This document shows, one piece after another, positions 7,524 through 15,748 of a stretch of 29,529 bases of DNA. A model generated the notes under the pieces. The model had not been told where the DNA came from and made no database searches. It saw only the letters and a program-made list of their open reading frames with translations. The position numbers and the translations under genes were made by a program. Position 1 is the first letter of the stretch. Each line of letters begins with the position of its first letter. This stretch comes from Clostridiales bacterium (GTDB lineage Bacteria > Bacillota > Clostridia > Oscillospirales > Acutalibacteraceae): the NCBI GenBank assembly GCA_020860025.1, contig JAJBVC010000152.1:1-29529 (forward strand). The letters are read 5' to 3'.

Positions 7524-8564
7524 ATGGACAATATGACAAATACGACGTTTAAAAGAAGGCTTCCTTATCCTCAGGACATAAAAAAGGAAATGCCTCTTTC
7601 AGACAAAGCGACAGAGATTAAAGCTAAAAGAGACAGGGAAATTGCAAAGGTATTTACAGGTGAAAGCGATAAGATGTTACTTGTTATCGGGCCCTGTTCC
7701 GCCGACAGAGCGGACAGTGTTCTTGATTATATTCACCGCCTTGCGGAAATTCAGCCTGAGGTGCAGGACAAGATACTGATTATTCCTCGTATTTATACGG
7801 GCAAACCAAGAACAACGGGAGCAGGATATAAGGGTATGCTTCACCAGCCCGACCCTGACAAAGAGCCTGATATGCTCGAGGGAATCAAGGCTATTCGTGA
7901 GCTGCATAAGGATGCGATTGAGCAAACAGGGCTTACGTGTGCTGACGAGATGCTTTATCCTCAAAATTACAGGTATCTTTCGGATTTGCTGTCGTATATT
8001 GCAGTCGGCGCTCGTTCTGTTGAAAATCAGGAGCATCGTCTTGTATCATCGGGTATTGACGTTCCCATAGGTATGAAAAATCCGACAAGCGGCGACCTTT
8101 CGATTATGCTCAATTCAATTAAAGCGGCGCAAAGCGGTCACACGTTTCTTTACAGAGGCTGGGAGGTTGAATCAAAAGGAAATCCTCTTGCGCACGCTAT
8201 TCTTCGTGGCAGCGTAAGTAAGCACGGCAATAATCACGCAAATTATCATTATGAGGATTTAAGACAGCTTTACGATATGTATTGCAACGGCGGTTATGAA
8301 AATCCTGCCGTTATTGTGGATACAAACCATTCAAATTCAGGCAAAAAATATCTTGAACAGGTTAGAATTGCAAACGAAGTACTTCATTCAATGCGTCACT
8401 GCGGTGATGTAAGAAGTATGGTAAAAGGATTTATGATTGAATCCTATATTGAGGACGGCAGTCAAAAGGTTGAGGACGGTGTTTACGGTAAATCAATAAC
8501 AGACCCTTGCCTTGGCTGGGAAAAAACGAAGGATATGATTTACTCAATAGCCGACCAGCTTTAA
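7524..8564 (+). CDS. 3-deoxy-7-phosphoheptulonate (DAHP) synthase, AroFGH type
   Basis: First step of the shikimate pathway: joins phosphoenolpyruvate and erythrose-4-phosphate. The 346-aa length and sequence fit the class I-alpha enzymes (E. coli AroF/G/H type). Signatures are VIGPCSADR near residue 54, IPRIYTGKPRTTGAGYKG, the metal and substrate site stretches TCADEMLYPQ, GARSVENQEHR and GMKNPTSGDL, and the C-terminal VDTNHSNSGK and SYIEDGSQ. The start is supported by AAGGTGA 8 bases upstream. It is monocistronic in appearance: a new promoter precedes the next gene. Which aromatic amino acid inhibits it cannot be told here, so I give no letter. Confidence 0.95.
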   Translation: MDNMTNTTFKRRLPYPQDIKKEMPLSDKATEIKAKRDREIAKVFTGESDKMLLVIGPCSADRADSVLDYIHRLAEIQPEVQDKILIIPRIYTGKPRTTGAGYKGMLHQPDPDKEPDMLEGIKAIRELHKDAIEQTGLTCADEMLYPQNYRYLSDLLSYIAVGARSVENQEHRLVSSGIDVPIGMKNPTSGDLSIMLNSIKAAQSGHTFLYRGWEVESKGNPLAHAILRGSVSKHGNNHANYHYEDLRQLYDMYCNGGYENPAVIVDTNHSNSGKKYLEQVRIANEVLHSMRHCGDVRSMVKGFMIESYIEDGSQKVEDGVYGKSITDPCLGWEKTKDMIYSIADQL

Positions 8565-8599
8565 TTTAAAATGAATTTATTTTAACATTTGCCTTTTTC

Positions 8600-8627
8600 T
8601 TGCAATTTGCGGCCATTGGTGTATAAT
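8600..8627 (+). promoter_or_regulatory. Sigma-A type promoter of the dehydrogenase-GH28-SecB-like unit
   Basis: -35 TTGCAA at 8600-8605, 16-base spacer, -10 TATAAT at 8622-8627, 30 bases ahead of the start. Confidence 0.65.
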
Positions 8628-8657
8628 ATTTATAGAATATTTTAAGGAGAATTAGCT

Positions 8658-9608
8658 ATGCTTGATAAAAGAAAAGTAGTTATTATTGGTGCTGGTCACG
8701 TAGGTTCTCACGTTGCAATGGCACTTTGCTTTCAGGGAACGTGTGATGAAATCGTCTTTATTGACAAAGACAAAGAAAAAGCAATCAGCAATTGCTATGA
8801 TGTAGCCGATGCCTGTTTGTTTTTAGGCTCTACAACTAAAATCAGCGTAGGCGATTATAACGACTGCAAGGACGCTGATATTATTGTTATTTCCATCGGT
8901 ATGCCGAGAAAGCCGGGTCAGACAAGACTTGAAATGCTTGATGATTCTATTGTTATGCTCAAGGACGTTGTTGATAACTTAAAGCCGGTTGATTTTAAGG
9001 GTATTATTATTTCAATTACAAATCCCGCAGACATTATTGCTGATTATGCAAGACGTCATTTGGGACTGCCGAGGGAAAGATGCTTTTCAACAGGAACGTC
9101 GCTTGATACGGCAAGGCTTAAAAGAACTGTGAGCGAGCTTGCGAATATAGATCGCAAAAGTGTTACTACCTGTGCAATAGGAGAACACGGGGACAGTTCG
9201 TTTGTTCCGTTTTCAACGCTTACTATCGGCGGACAGTTTTATAAGGATTTGCAGCAGGCTAAGCCTGAAAAGTACGGAAATTTAACCGAGGATTTTGTGC
9301 TTGAAAGAACACGTTATATCGGCTATGATATTATCAATGGCAAAGGTTCTACAGAATTTGGTATAGGTGCAGCCTGCGCCGATATGTGCAAGGCAATTTT
9401 CCATGATGAAAAGAGAGTTATACCTGCTTCCGTACTTCTTGACGGAGAATACGGTATGCACGATGTTGCCTGCGGTGTTCCATGTGTTATCGGCAGAAAC
9501 GGAATTGAGGATATAATTGAGCTTCCTCTTAATGATAAGGAAAAGGAACAGCTTGAATATACCTGCAATGTAATCAGGGAAAATATAAAAAGAGCCGAGA
9601 AAATCTAA
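8658..9608 (+). CDS. LDH/MDH-family 2-hydroxyacid dehydrogenase (lactate or malate dehydrogenase)
   Basis: NAD-linked reduction of a 2-oxoacid, 316 aa. The Rossmann motif GAGHVGS is at residues 11-17, and Asp36 selects NAD. Catalytic residues are Asp150 and Arg153 in the motif SLDTARLKR, and His177 in GEHGDSS. The substrate loop reads PRKPGQTRLEML: Arg84 sits where lactate dehydrogenases carry the Gln that selects pyruvate, and Arg90 is the mobile-loop arginine. Overall the sequence looks LDH-like, yet Arg84 is the malate dehydrogenase residue. Pyruvate or oxaloacetate are both possible substrates, so no gene symbol is given. AAGGAGA precedes the start. The GH28 gene follows after 24 bases. 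Confidence 0.88.
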   Translation: MLDKRKVVIIGAGHVGSHVAMALCFQGTCDEIVFIDKDKEKAISNCYDVADACLFLGSTTKISVGDYNDCKDADIIVISIGMPRKPGQTRLEMLDDSIVMLKDVVDNLKPVDFKGIIISITNPADIIADYARRHLGLPRERCFSTGTSLDTARLKRTVSELANIDRKSVTTCAIGEHGDSSFVPFSTLTIGGQFYKDLQQAKPEKYGNLTEDFVLERTRYIGYDIINGKGSTEFGIGAACADMCKAIFHDEKRVIPASVLLDGEYGMHDVACGVPCVIGRNGIEDIIELPLNDKEKEQLEYTCNVIRENIKRAEKI

Positions 9609-9632
9609 CTAAAACTTTAAACGGAGAACAAT

Positions 9633-11009
9633 ATGAAAATATACAACGTTATGCAGTACGGCGCAAAGGGCGACGGACGGACAAATGACGCATTTTCAAT
9701 TCAGCACGCAATAGACGACTGTGCAAAAAACGGCGGCGGTCAGGTGGTATTGCCGAGCGGTCATATATTTTATTCCGATTCAATTCGTCTGCGTTCAAAT
9801 GTTGATTTGCATATTCAAAAGGGTGCGTCTATAAAGGCAACGTCAAATATTGACGGATATATTCGTCCGAACAAGCTGATTAACGACCCTAAAACCGCTC
9901 TTATAGGAAACCCTGTAACAGGTAAGCCGAGCTTTGTGTTTATTTACGGCTATGAGGCGGATCACGCAACTATCAGCGGCGAGGGTACTATTGATGCAAA
10001 CGGTCATGCTTTTGTTCAGCGTAAGGATAAATATTATGTTACAGGTGATTTTTACCCACGTCCGACAGTGATTTATGTTGAAAAAAGTAATCATATCACA
10101 TTTAAAGAGTTTACGGTAGTTGACGCTCCGTTTTGGACTCTCCATCCTGCCGGCTGTGACGATGTTCTTATTGACAGAATCAGAATTTTAAACGATTTAG
10201 ACGTTGCGAACAGTGACGGCATTGACCCCGACCATTGTTCAAACGTGCGTATTCTCGGCTGTCACGTAACATGTGCAGACGATTGCATCTGCCTTAAAGC
10301 GTCTAAGGGCAACAGCGAATACGGCCCGTGCGAAAATATAATTATTGACGGATGTACGCTTGTATCTACATCGGCAGCAATAAAAATCGGGACTGAGGGT
10401 GTCGGCGATTTTAAAAATGTACTTGTTTCAAACTGTATTATAAGCCGTTCAAACAGAGGTATTTCAATTCAAATTCGTGACGGTGGCTGCGTAGAAAACG
10501 TGTCATATCAGAATATTATAATTGAAACAAGGCGATTTTGCCCTGATTGGTGGGGAACTGCCGAGCCTATTGTTATTACGACTTTTAACAGAGATGAAAA
10601 TACAAAAAGCGGTACAATCAAAAACGTTCGTTTTTTTAATGTTACGGCTAAAGGCGAAAACGGTGTTCTTATTCACGGAAACAGTGAAAATATTATTGAA
10701 GATGTTACTTTTGAAAACTGCAAAATCGAGCTTACAAAAACAAGTAAATGGCAGTGCGGTCTTTACGATTTGCGTCCATGTCTTGACTGGGGAGTTGAAA
10801 GCTACGATAATTCCGCATTTTTCATAAGATATGCAAAGAATGTAACTATTGAAAAAACAAAAACACGTTGGGGCAATATATGCGACAGCTACAAGCATGC
10901 TATTGATGCCGAAAACGTGGAAAATTTATCGCTGATTCGTTTTGACGGCCACAGCGTCGGCAAAGATGTTGATGATTTTAAATTTAATAATGTCAGCATT
11001 GCAAAGTAA
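9633..11009 (+). CDS. Glycoside hydrolase family 28 (pectinase-like) protein, no signal peptide
   Basis: Right-handed beta-helix protein of 458 aa of the polygalacturonase superfamily. The N-terminus has the typical YGAKGDGRTNDAFSIQHAI. The acidic catalytic cluster is visible: NSDGID (Asp195) and ADD (Asp216, Asp217). The classical GHG histidine motif is replaced by GTEG (253-256), and the RIK motif by RDGG (282-285), so it is probably not a standard endo-polygalacturonase. Rhamnogalacturonan or short galacturonide substrates are possible. There is no signal peptide or membrane helix, which suggests cytoplasmic processing of imported oligosaccharides. CGGAGA precedes the start. It probably shares a transcript with the upstream dehydrogenase and the downstream SecB-like gene. 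Confidence 0.85.
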   Translation: MKIYNVMQYGAKGDGRTNDAFSIQHAIDDCAKNGGGQVVLPSGHIFYSDSIRLRSNVDLHIQKGASIKATSNIDGYIRPNKLINDPKTALIGNPVTGKPSFVFIYGYEADHATISGEGTIDANGHAFVQRKDKYYVTGDFYPRPTVIYVEKSNHITFKEFTVVDAPFWTLHPAGCDDVLIDRIRILNDLDVANSDGIDPDHCSNVRILGCHVTCADDCICLKASKGNSEYGPCENIIIDGCTLVSTSAAIKIGTEGVGDFKNVLVSNCIISRSNRGISIQIRDGGCVENVSYQNIIIETRRFCPDWWGTAEPIVITTFNRDENTKSGTIKNVRFFNVTAKGENGVLIHGNSENIIEDVTFENCKIELTKTSKWQCGLYDLRPCLDWGVESYDNSAFFIRYAKNVTIEKTKTRWGNICDSYKHAIDAENVENLSLIRFDGHSVGKDVDDFKFNNVSIAK

Positions 11010-11050
11010 GGCGTATAATAATTTTAATAAAGAAAGGCTATGTGATTAGT

Positions 11051-11455
11051 ATGATAGAATTAAAGGCTTATAAGGTCAACAAACTTGAAGTGGAAAACAG
11101 GGCAAAGCCCGGCACGCAGTTAAAACTGCAAAATCAGTTAAAGTATAATGTAAATTATATGGATGATGATAAAAAGTGCCTCGGTATTATGGAGCTTCGT
11201 ATTACGGATGCGCAGATGAATCCGTTTGAGATTAAAATTGAAATGGTAGCGGAGTTTACCTATGGTGACGAGGATGAAAAGGCTGATATTCATACAACAT
11301 CGTTTGACCAGCTGTTTCCGTTTGTACGTCAGATTGTCAATACAGCGGCATCGTTTACAGGTATGTCGGGTCTTATGATTCCGATTATGCGTCTTAATAA
11401 GGATACAGTTCAGGTAAATCCTGTAAAGACAGACGAAAGCTCACCTTTAAACTAA
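11051..11455 (+). CDS. SecB-like small protein (putative export chaperone fold)
   Basis: Acidic soluble protein of 134 aa with no membrane segment. The order of segments matches SecB: N-terminal strands (LKAYKVNKLEVEN), a central strand pair (IKIEMVAEFTYGDED), then SFDQLFPFVRQIVNTAAS leading into GLMIPIMRLN. This last part parallels the SecB helix LFPYAR...I and its following proline-containing strand. The similarity is judged by eye and is moderate. Most Firmicutes have no SecB, so the partner is unknown. It might be a general chaperone or an unrelated SecB-fold protein. Start: ATG at 11051, 12 bases after AAAGG; a GTG at 11042 is the alternative. It ends just before a bidirectional terminator. 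Confidence 0.6.
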   Translation: MIELKAYKVNKLEVENRAKPGTQLKLQNQLKYNVNYMDDDKKCLGIMELRITDAQMNPFEIKIEMVAEFTYGDEDEKADIHTTSFDQLFPFVRQIVNTAASFTGMSGLMIPIMRLNKDTVQVNPVKTDESSPLN

Positions 11456-11469
11456 GTAAATAAGTAGAA

Positions 11470-11507
11470 AAAATCCTCTCTATAGCTTGTGCTGTAAAGA
11501 GGATTTT
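11470..11507. terminator. Bidirectional terminator between the SecB-like gene and rmuC
   Basis: AAAATCCTCT pairs with AGAGGATTTT, and the stem extends inward through TATAGC/GCTGTA around a TTGT loop. A-rich and T-rich flanks serve both converging genes. Confidence 0.8.
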
Positions 11508-11532
11508 GTTTAATAATCACTGTTTGTATTGT

Positions 11533-12732
11533 TCAGTCAATTCCGAGAACATCGTCAGCCTCATCGGTGTCAAGCTCCTCGACCTTGCGAAGATTTTTTT
11601 GAATAATTGAATTTCTGTGGTCTGCTTCGTCAAGCACCTTGCCTGCCTCGTCAACCTTTTTGCGAGCCTTTGCAAGTAAATCGCCGAACTTTTCATACTG
11701 CATTTTGGCAGCGCCGAGAACTTTCCAAACCTCGTTTGCCTTTTCGTTAATCGCAATAGTGCGAAATCCCATAGCAAGCGAATTAAGAAGAGCCGTTATT
11801 GTAGACGGGCCCGCAATCATTATTCCATCGGTTTGAAGCTTTTCTGCAAGACCTGTTTTTGACGCTGTAACTTCAGCGTAAAGTCCCTCGGTAGCAAGAT
11901 ACATAATTGCAAACGGAGTAGTTTCGGGAGAGCTGATATACTGCTTAATCAGCCTTGCCTCATCTTTAATTCTTGCTTCAAGCGCTTTTTTAGCTTGCTC
12001 TACCGCCGCTGAATCTCCTGCCTCAGCCGCTGCTGAAAGTCTTGCGTAATCCTCCATAGGGAATTTAGAATCAATCGGAAGATATGTAAACGTATTTTCT
12101 CCCTGATTCGGAATTTTAACCGCAAATTCAACCTGACCGTTATACTTCGGATTTGTTTTAACATTAGTTTCGTACATACCAGGAATGGTTTGGTCAAGAA
12201 TATTTCCGAGCTGAACCTCAGACCAAGTGCCACGGCTTTTTACGTTGGAGAGCATTTTGTTAAGTCCTGTAACGCTTGTCGTCACTCCGGCTGAAAGCTC
12301 TTTCATTTCACCAAGGCTTTTATATACGTTTGAAAGCTGCTCGGAAACTGTTTTGAATGAAGCGTTTAGGCGAGTGTTCAGCGTTTCGGTCAGCTTTTCA
12401 TCAACGGTTTTACGCATTTGTTCAAGCTTTTCTTCATTGCTTTTTTGCATAGAACTTATGGCATCGCCCGTTAATTTTGTTTGCTTTTCGGCATTTTCGT
12501 TGAGCGTTTCAATAAGCTTTATTTGCTGCTCGTAATTTTTTTCTGTCAGAGAGTGCATTTGGTTTGAAAGCTGCTGTATAGCCTTTTCCGACTGCTGTGA
12601 ATTTATGTCGAATTTTTGGCTGAGCAGTGAGATTGAATTGTCATTTTTAGGCTTTCTGACGAGTAAAATTATCAGCAAAATTACAATCAAAACGGCAAGA
12701 ATAAGTGTTGCCGAAATTAAATATGTTTCCAC
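11533..12732 (-). CDS. rmuC: DNA recombination protein RmuC homologue
   Basis: Predicted 399-aa membrane-tethered protein of the RmuC family, thought to limit recombination at inverted repeats through a nuclease-like fold. An N-terminal helix at about residues 5-26 anchors it. A long coiled coil rich in Gln, Glu and Lys runs to about residue 150. The conserved RmuC domain follows, with SRGTWSEVQLGNILDQ, YLPIDSKFPMEDY, FAIMYLATEGLYAEV, GPSTITALLNSLAMGFRT and EVWKVLGAAK. The start codon is GTG, preceded by AAAGGATGTG. A sigma-A type promoter lies at 12754-12782. It is a single-gene unit ending at the shared terminator. Confidence 0.93.
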   Translation of the reverse strand: METYLISATLILAVLIVILLIILLVRKPKNDNSISLLSQKFDINSQQSEKAIQQLSNQMHSLTEKNYEQQIKLIETLNENAEKQTKLTGDAISSMQKSNEEKLEQMRKTVDEKLTETLNTRLNASFKTVSEQLSNVYKSLGEMKELSAGVTTSVTGLNKMLSNVKSRGTWSEVQLGNILDQTIPGMYETNVKTNPKYNGQVEFAVKIPNQGENTFTYLPIDSKFPMEDYARLSAAAEAGDSAAVEQAKKALEARIKDEARLIKQYISSPETTPFAIMYLATEGLYAEVTASKTGLAEKLQTDGIMIAGPSTITALLNSLAMGFRTIAINEKANEVWKVLGAAKMQYEKFGDLLAKARKKVDEAGKVLDEADHRNSIIQKNLRKVEELDTDEADDVLGID

Positions 12733-12753
12733 TTAATCACATCCTTTAGGAGC

Positions 12754-12782
12754 ATTTTATCATATTTTTAACCATATGACAA
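12754..12782 (-). promoter_or_regulatory. Sigma-A type promoter of rmuC
   Basis: On the minus strand: -35 TTGTCA at 12777-12782, 17-base spacer, -10 TAAAAT at 12754-12759, 21 bases before the GTG start. Confidence 0.6.
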
Positions 12783-12845
12783 TAATTTAAAATAAGAGTA
12801 CGAAAATTAGGACTCAAACTTATTTGTGTAAATTTTCTTTTACTG

Positions 12846-12874
12846 TTGCGAAAAATAAGTCGTTATGTTAAAAT
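12846..12874 (+). promoter_or_regulatory. Sigma-A type promoter of hisC
   Basis: -35 TTGCGA at 12846-12851, 17-base spacer, -10 TAAAAT at 12869-12874. The start codon is 28 bases downstream. Confidence 0.55.
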
Positions 12875-12902
12875 ATTCTTTAACAGAAAGGCTATAAATA
12901 TT

Positions 12903-13964
12903 ATGGAAAAATTATGGACTGAAAATTTAAGAAAGATTGAACCGTATGTTCCGGGCGAACAGAGCACAAAAAGCGATATTGTAAAAATCAATGCAAACGA
13001 AAATCCTTATCCGCCGTCGCCAAAAGTGCAGGAAGTAATAAATAATTTTAATGTCGAAAATCTTCGGCTCTATCCAAATGCAAACGCAACCGAGCTTAAA
13101 ACCGCTCTGGCGGAATATTACGGCGTTGAAACGCAGAATATTTTTGTCGGCAACGGCTCCGACGACGTTATTGCAATCGCTTTTCAGGCGCTTTTTAACG
13201 GCGATTTGCCTATAGTTTATCCCGATTTGACATATAGCTTTTATCCTGTTTGGTGTTCTCTTTTCAATATTAAGTATAAAACATATCCTGTAGGCGACGA
13301 TTTCAGAATTAACCCCGAGGATTATAAAGAGAAAAACGGCGGAGTTATTATTCCGAACCCCAATGCGCCGACTTCAATCGGCGAAGACCTCGATTTTATT
13401 GAAAAGCTGATGGAATATAATCGTGACAGCATTGTTGTAATTGATGAGGCTTACGTTGATTTCGGTGGTGTTTCCTGCGTTGAACTGACGAAAAAATACG
13501 AAAATCTGCTTGTTACGGGTACGTTTTCAAAATCACGTTCTCTTGCGGGACTGCGTATCGGCTTTGCCGTGGGAAGTAAAACGCTGATTTCGGTTCTTGA
13601 GGCTGTAAAAAATTCATATAATTCTTATACGGTTGACGCTTTGTCCATTGCAGCAGGTGCTGCGAGTATACGTGACGATGATTATTTCAAAGCTACCTGC
13701 GCTAAAATTATCGCAACAAGAGAGCGTGTAACGCAGGAAATGAGAAATCTCGGGTTTACTGTTGCCGATTCATCCGCTAATTTTATTTTCGCTACACGAA
13801 GCGACCTTTCAATGAAAGATATGTTTGAATATCTTAAAACGAAAAATGTTTTTATACGTTATTTTAACGTGCCGAGGATTGAAAATTACGTTCGTATTTC
13901 TATCGGAACAGACAGAGAAATGGATATATTTTTAGACACATTAAAGGAGTATTTGTCACTATGA
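12903..13964 (+). CDS. hisC: Histidinol-phosphate aminotransferase (class I/II PLP enzyme)
   Basis: PLP-dependent aminotransferase of the HisC branch, 353 aa. It converts imidazole-acetol phosphate and glutamate to histidinol phosphate; many stand-alone homologues also act on aromatic amino acids. Visible features are KINANENPYPPSP near residue 28, GNGSDDVI at 83-90, IPNPNAPT (Asn154), DEAYVDF with Asp181 and Tyr184, the Schiff-base Lys210 in TGTFSKSRSLAGLRIG, and the C-terminal RISIGTD arginine. The frame continues upstream to a TTG that lies inside the promoter. The ATG at 12903, behind GAAAGG, is the sensible start. No other his genes are nearby, so histidine versus aromatic function is open. 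It overlaps the next gene by ATGA. Confidence 0.88.
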   Translation: MEKLWTENLRKIEPYVPGEQSTKSDIVKINANENPYPPSPKVQEVINNFNVENLRLYPNANATELKTALAEYYGVETQNIFVGNGSDDVIAIAFQALFNGDLPIVYPDLTYSFYPVWCSLFNIKYKTYPVGDDFRINPEDYKEKNGGVIIPNPNAPTSIGEDLDFIEKLMEYNRDSIVVIDEAYVDFGGVSCVELTKKYENLLVTGTFSKSRSLAGLRIGFAVGSKTLISVLEAVKNSYNSYTVDALSIAAGAASIRDDDYFKATCAKIIATRERVTQEMRNLGFTVADSSANFIFATRSDLSMKDMFEYLKTKNVFIRYFNVPRIENYVRISIGTDREMDIFLDTLKEYLSL

Positions 13965-14392
13965 GTTTGCAAAAACGACTTGCTATAGTTTTTTTAAGCG
14001 TTCTCAGCGTTATAAATATTGCAGCCGGTGCCGTAACCGAGCTTACAATGATGTTTGGCTGGGATATAACATCTGTTATCCCGATTAAATGGGAGATTAC
14101 CGAAAATCAGATTTTACTGCTGAATTTTTCGATTGTTGTGCTGATTGTTATGCTCATAAATATTGTTTCGCTGTATCTTTTTACCGATGTGCCTTACTCG
14201 CCGAAAGAGGTGTTTGAAAATCTGCCGACAGTATTTATGCTTATTCCCGCCGTTATTTTTATCGTAGCAATTTATAACTGCATTAAAGTTCCGATTTCAT
14301 CAGATAAATTGTGGATTGTTTTAAGCGCAGTATTTTATGTTTTTGCAAGCGCAGTTAATTTTTCATGTCTTATTACTGTTAAAGATGATTAA
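13961..14392 (+). CDS. Small four-helix membrane protein of unknown function
   Basis: Protein of 143 aa with four predicted membrane helices, at about residues 8-30, 50-72, 88-107 and 115-138. The connecting loop between helices 2 and 3 carries TDVPYSPKEVFENLP. I do not recognise a family. The ATG overlaps the hisC stop (ATGA), and AAAGGAG lies 12 bases upstream, so translation is coupled to hisC. That coupling is the only functional hint. No strong plus-strand terminator follows. Confidence 0.75.
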   Translation: MSLQKRLAIVFLSVLSVINIAAGAVTELTMMFGWDITSVIPIKWEITENQILLLNFSIVVLIVMLINIVSLYLFTDVPYSPKEVFENLPTVFMLIPAVIFIVAIYNCIKVPISSDKLWIVLSAVFYVFASAVNFSCLITVKDD

Positions 14393-14436
14393 AGAAAAAC
14401 GATAAAAAGCTATAACAGATTTATAATATAACAGAC

Positions 14437-14470
14437 AAAAGGCGTGTAAGTCGTAATTGACTTACACGCC
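14437..14470 (-). terminator. Terminator of tRNA-Gly
   Basis: GGCGTGTAAGTC pairs perfectly with GACTTACACGCC (12 bp, 6-base loop). On the minus strand it is followed by TTTTGTCTG. It lies 18 bases beyond the tRNA 3' end. It could also help stop transcription from the plus-strand membrane-protein gene, but there is no T-run on that side. Confidence 0.75.
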
Positions 14471-14488
14471 TAAGATGTTTACAAAAAA

Positions 14489-14564
14489 TGGAGCGGATGA
14501 CGAGACTCGAACTCGCTACCTCAACCTTGGCAAGGTTGCGCTCTACCGGGTGAGCTACATCCGC
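14489..14564 (-). tRNA. tRNA-Gly (anticodon GCC)
   Basis: Full cloverleaf of 76 nt with an encoded CCA. The acceptor GCGGATG pairs with CATCCGC, and the discriminator is U, as in bacterial tRNA-Gly. The anticodon stem CAACC/GGTTG encloses TTGCCAA, so the anticodon is GCC. The T-arm contains GTTCGAGTC. Confidence 0.97.
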
Positions 14565-14576
14565 ATTTGCAATGTA

Positions 14577-14605
14577 ATTATACAAATGAAGTGAGGTTTT
14601 GTCAA
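14577..14605 (-). promoter_or_regulatory. Consensus promoter of tRNA-Gly
   Basis: On the minus strand: TTGACA at 14600-14605, 17-base spacer, TATAAT at 14577-14582, 12 bases from the tRNA 5' end. Confidence 0.8.
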
Positions 14606-14637
14606 GAGTTTTACAAAAATTTGTAACTATTTATATG

Positions 14638-14666
14638 TTTACATTGCATTAAATTTTTGATAGAAT
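14638..14666 (+). promoter_or_regulatory. Sigma-A type promoter of the dnaD-like operon
   Basis: -35 TTTACA at 14638-14643, 17-base spacer, -10 TAGAAT at 14661-14666. It diverges from the tRNA-Gly promoter. Confidence 0.6.
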
Positions 14667-14694
14667 GTTATTTATACGCAGGGGAGATATAAAT

Positions 14695-15735
14695 ATGGAC
14701 TACCGTTTTAATCCTTTCGGTGCTGTTTGGAATGATGGAATATTCAATGTTCCCGTAGCGCTTGTGGATAATTATTTGAAAATAGCAAGTGAATATCAAA
14801 TTAAGGCACTGTTGTTTATTTTGAGAAACGGCGGTATGGCTTCCTCTGCTCAGATTGCAAAATTTTTAGGGCAGACCGTTGGGGATATTGATGATTTGCT
14901 TGAGTTTTGGGTAGAAGAAGGAATAATCTCCGCAAACGGCGATACGTCGGTTTTAACGCCTGCAAACGACAATACGGATAATTTAAAAGAAAAAGAAGAA
15001 GGTTCAAAAGAAAAGCTCAAAGAGGTTAAGGCAAAAGACGAGAAGCTTTCTCCGCCGAACTTATCTCCTGCCGATATTGTTGCGATTTTAAGAGATGATC
15101 CGGGTTTGCGCTTCCTTTTGTCAGAGGCGCAGATAGTGCTTGGCAGAACAATCAGTCACGCAGAGCAGGAAATGCTTATAAATATAGTAAATTATTACGG
15201 ACTTAAAACGGAAATCGTTTTGATGATTTTGGAGTTTTACCGAGCCGAAAAGGAAAAGGGCAAGTCGATTGGAATTTCCTACATAATATCAATGGCAAAA
15301 AACTGGGCTGAAGAGGGCGTTGACACTATTACGGATGCTGAAGAAAAATTACAGTCCATCGCTAAGAGCGACAGGCTTTGGAGCGAGGTTGTTGCAATTA
15401 CAGGCATTCGCCACCGCCGTCCGACGCAAAAGCAACGTGAAATGGTATTGCAGTGGTTTGATGATTTTGACATTTCAATGATTACTTTAGCGTCTGATAT
15501 AATGAAAGAAAATACGTCGGAGCCTAAGCTTTCTTATGTGAATTCTATTCTTAAAAAATGGAAGAAAAACGGCATTACCACACCTGAGATGGTTAAGCAG
15601 GAGCAAAAGGAATTTGAACAGAAAAAGGAAAGCGGAAAATCAAACAAATCCCAAAAAGCAAATAAATTAAAAAGTAAGCCGTCATATGACCTTGAAAAGG
15701 TTAAAGAATCGGCAATGAATAATACCGATATTTAA
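14695..15735 (+). CDS. DnaD-domain primosome protein
   Basis: Predicted replication initiation/restart protein, 346 aa. The N-terminal part resembles a winged helix (YQIKALLFILRNGG, SSAQIAKFLGQT). A charged linker (about residues 85-115) leads to two DnaD/DnaB_2-type helical domains: one around ILRDDPGLRFLLSEAQ to SYIISMAKNWAEEGV, and a second around RRPTQKQREMVLQWF to SYVNSILKKWKKNG. The tail is Lys-rich and disordered. The start at 14695 is fixed by GGGGAGAT eight bases upstream; the in-frame ATG 30 bases earlier overlaps the -10 region. The next gene, 13 bases on, is a DnaI-like loader, which supports a helicase-loading role. Confidence 0.88.
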   Translation: MDYRFNPFGAVWNDGIFNVPVALVDNYLKIASEYQIKALLFILRNGGMASSAQIAKFLGQTVGDIDDLLEFWVEEGIISANGDTSVLTPANDNTDNLKEKEEGSKEKLKEVKAKDEKLSPPNLSPADIVAILRDDPGLRFLLSEAQIVLGRTISHAEQEMLINIVNYYGLKTEIVLMILEFYRAEKEKGKSIGISYIISMAKNWAEEGVDTITDAEEKLQSIAKSDRLWSEVVAITGIRHRRPTQKQREMVLQWFDDFDISMITLASDIMKENTSEPKLSYVNSILKKWKKNGITTPEMVKQEQKEFEQKKESGKSNKSQKANKLKSKPSYDLEKVKESAMNNTDI

Positions 15736-15748
15736 AAGGAGGGTTTGT

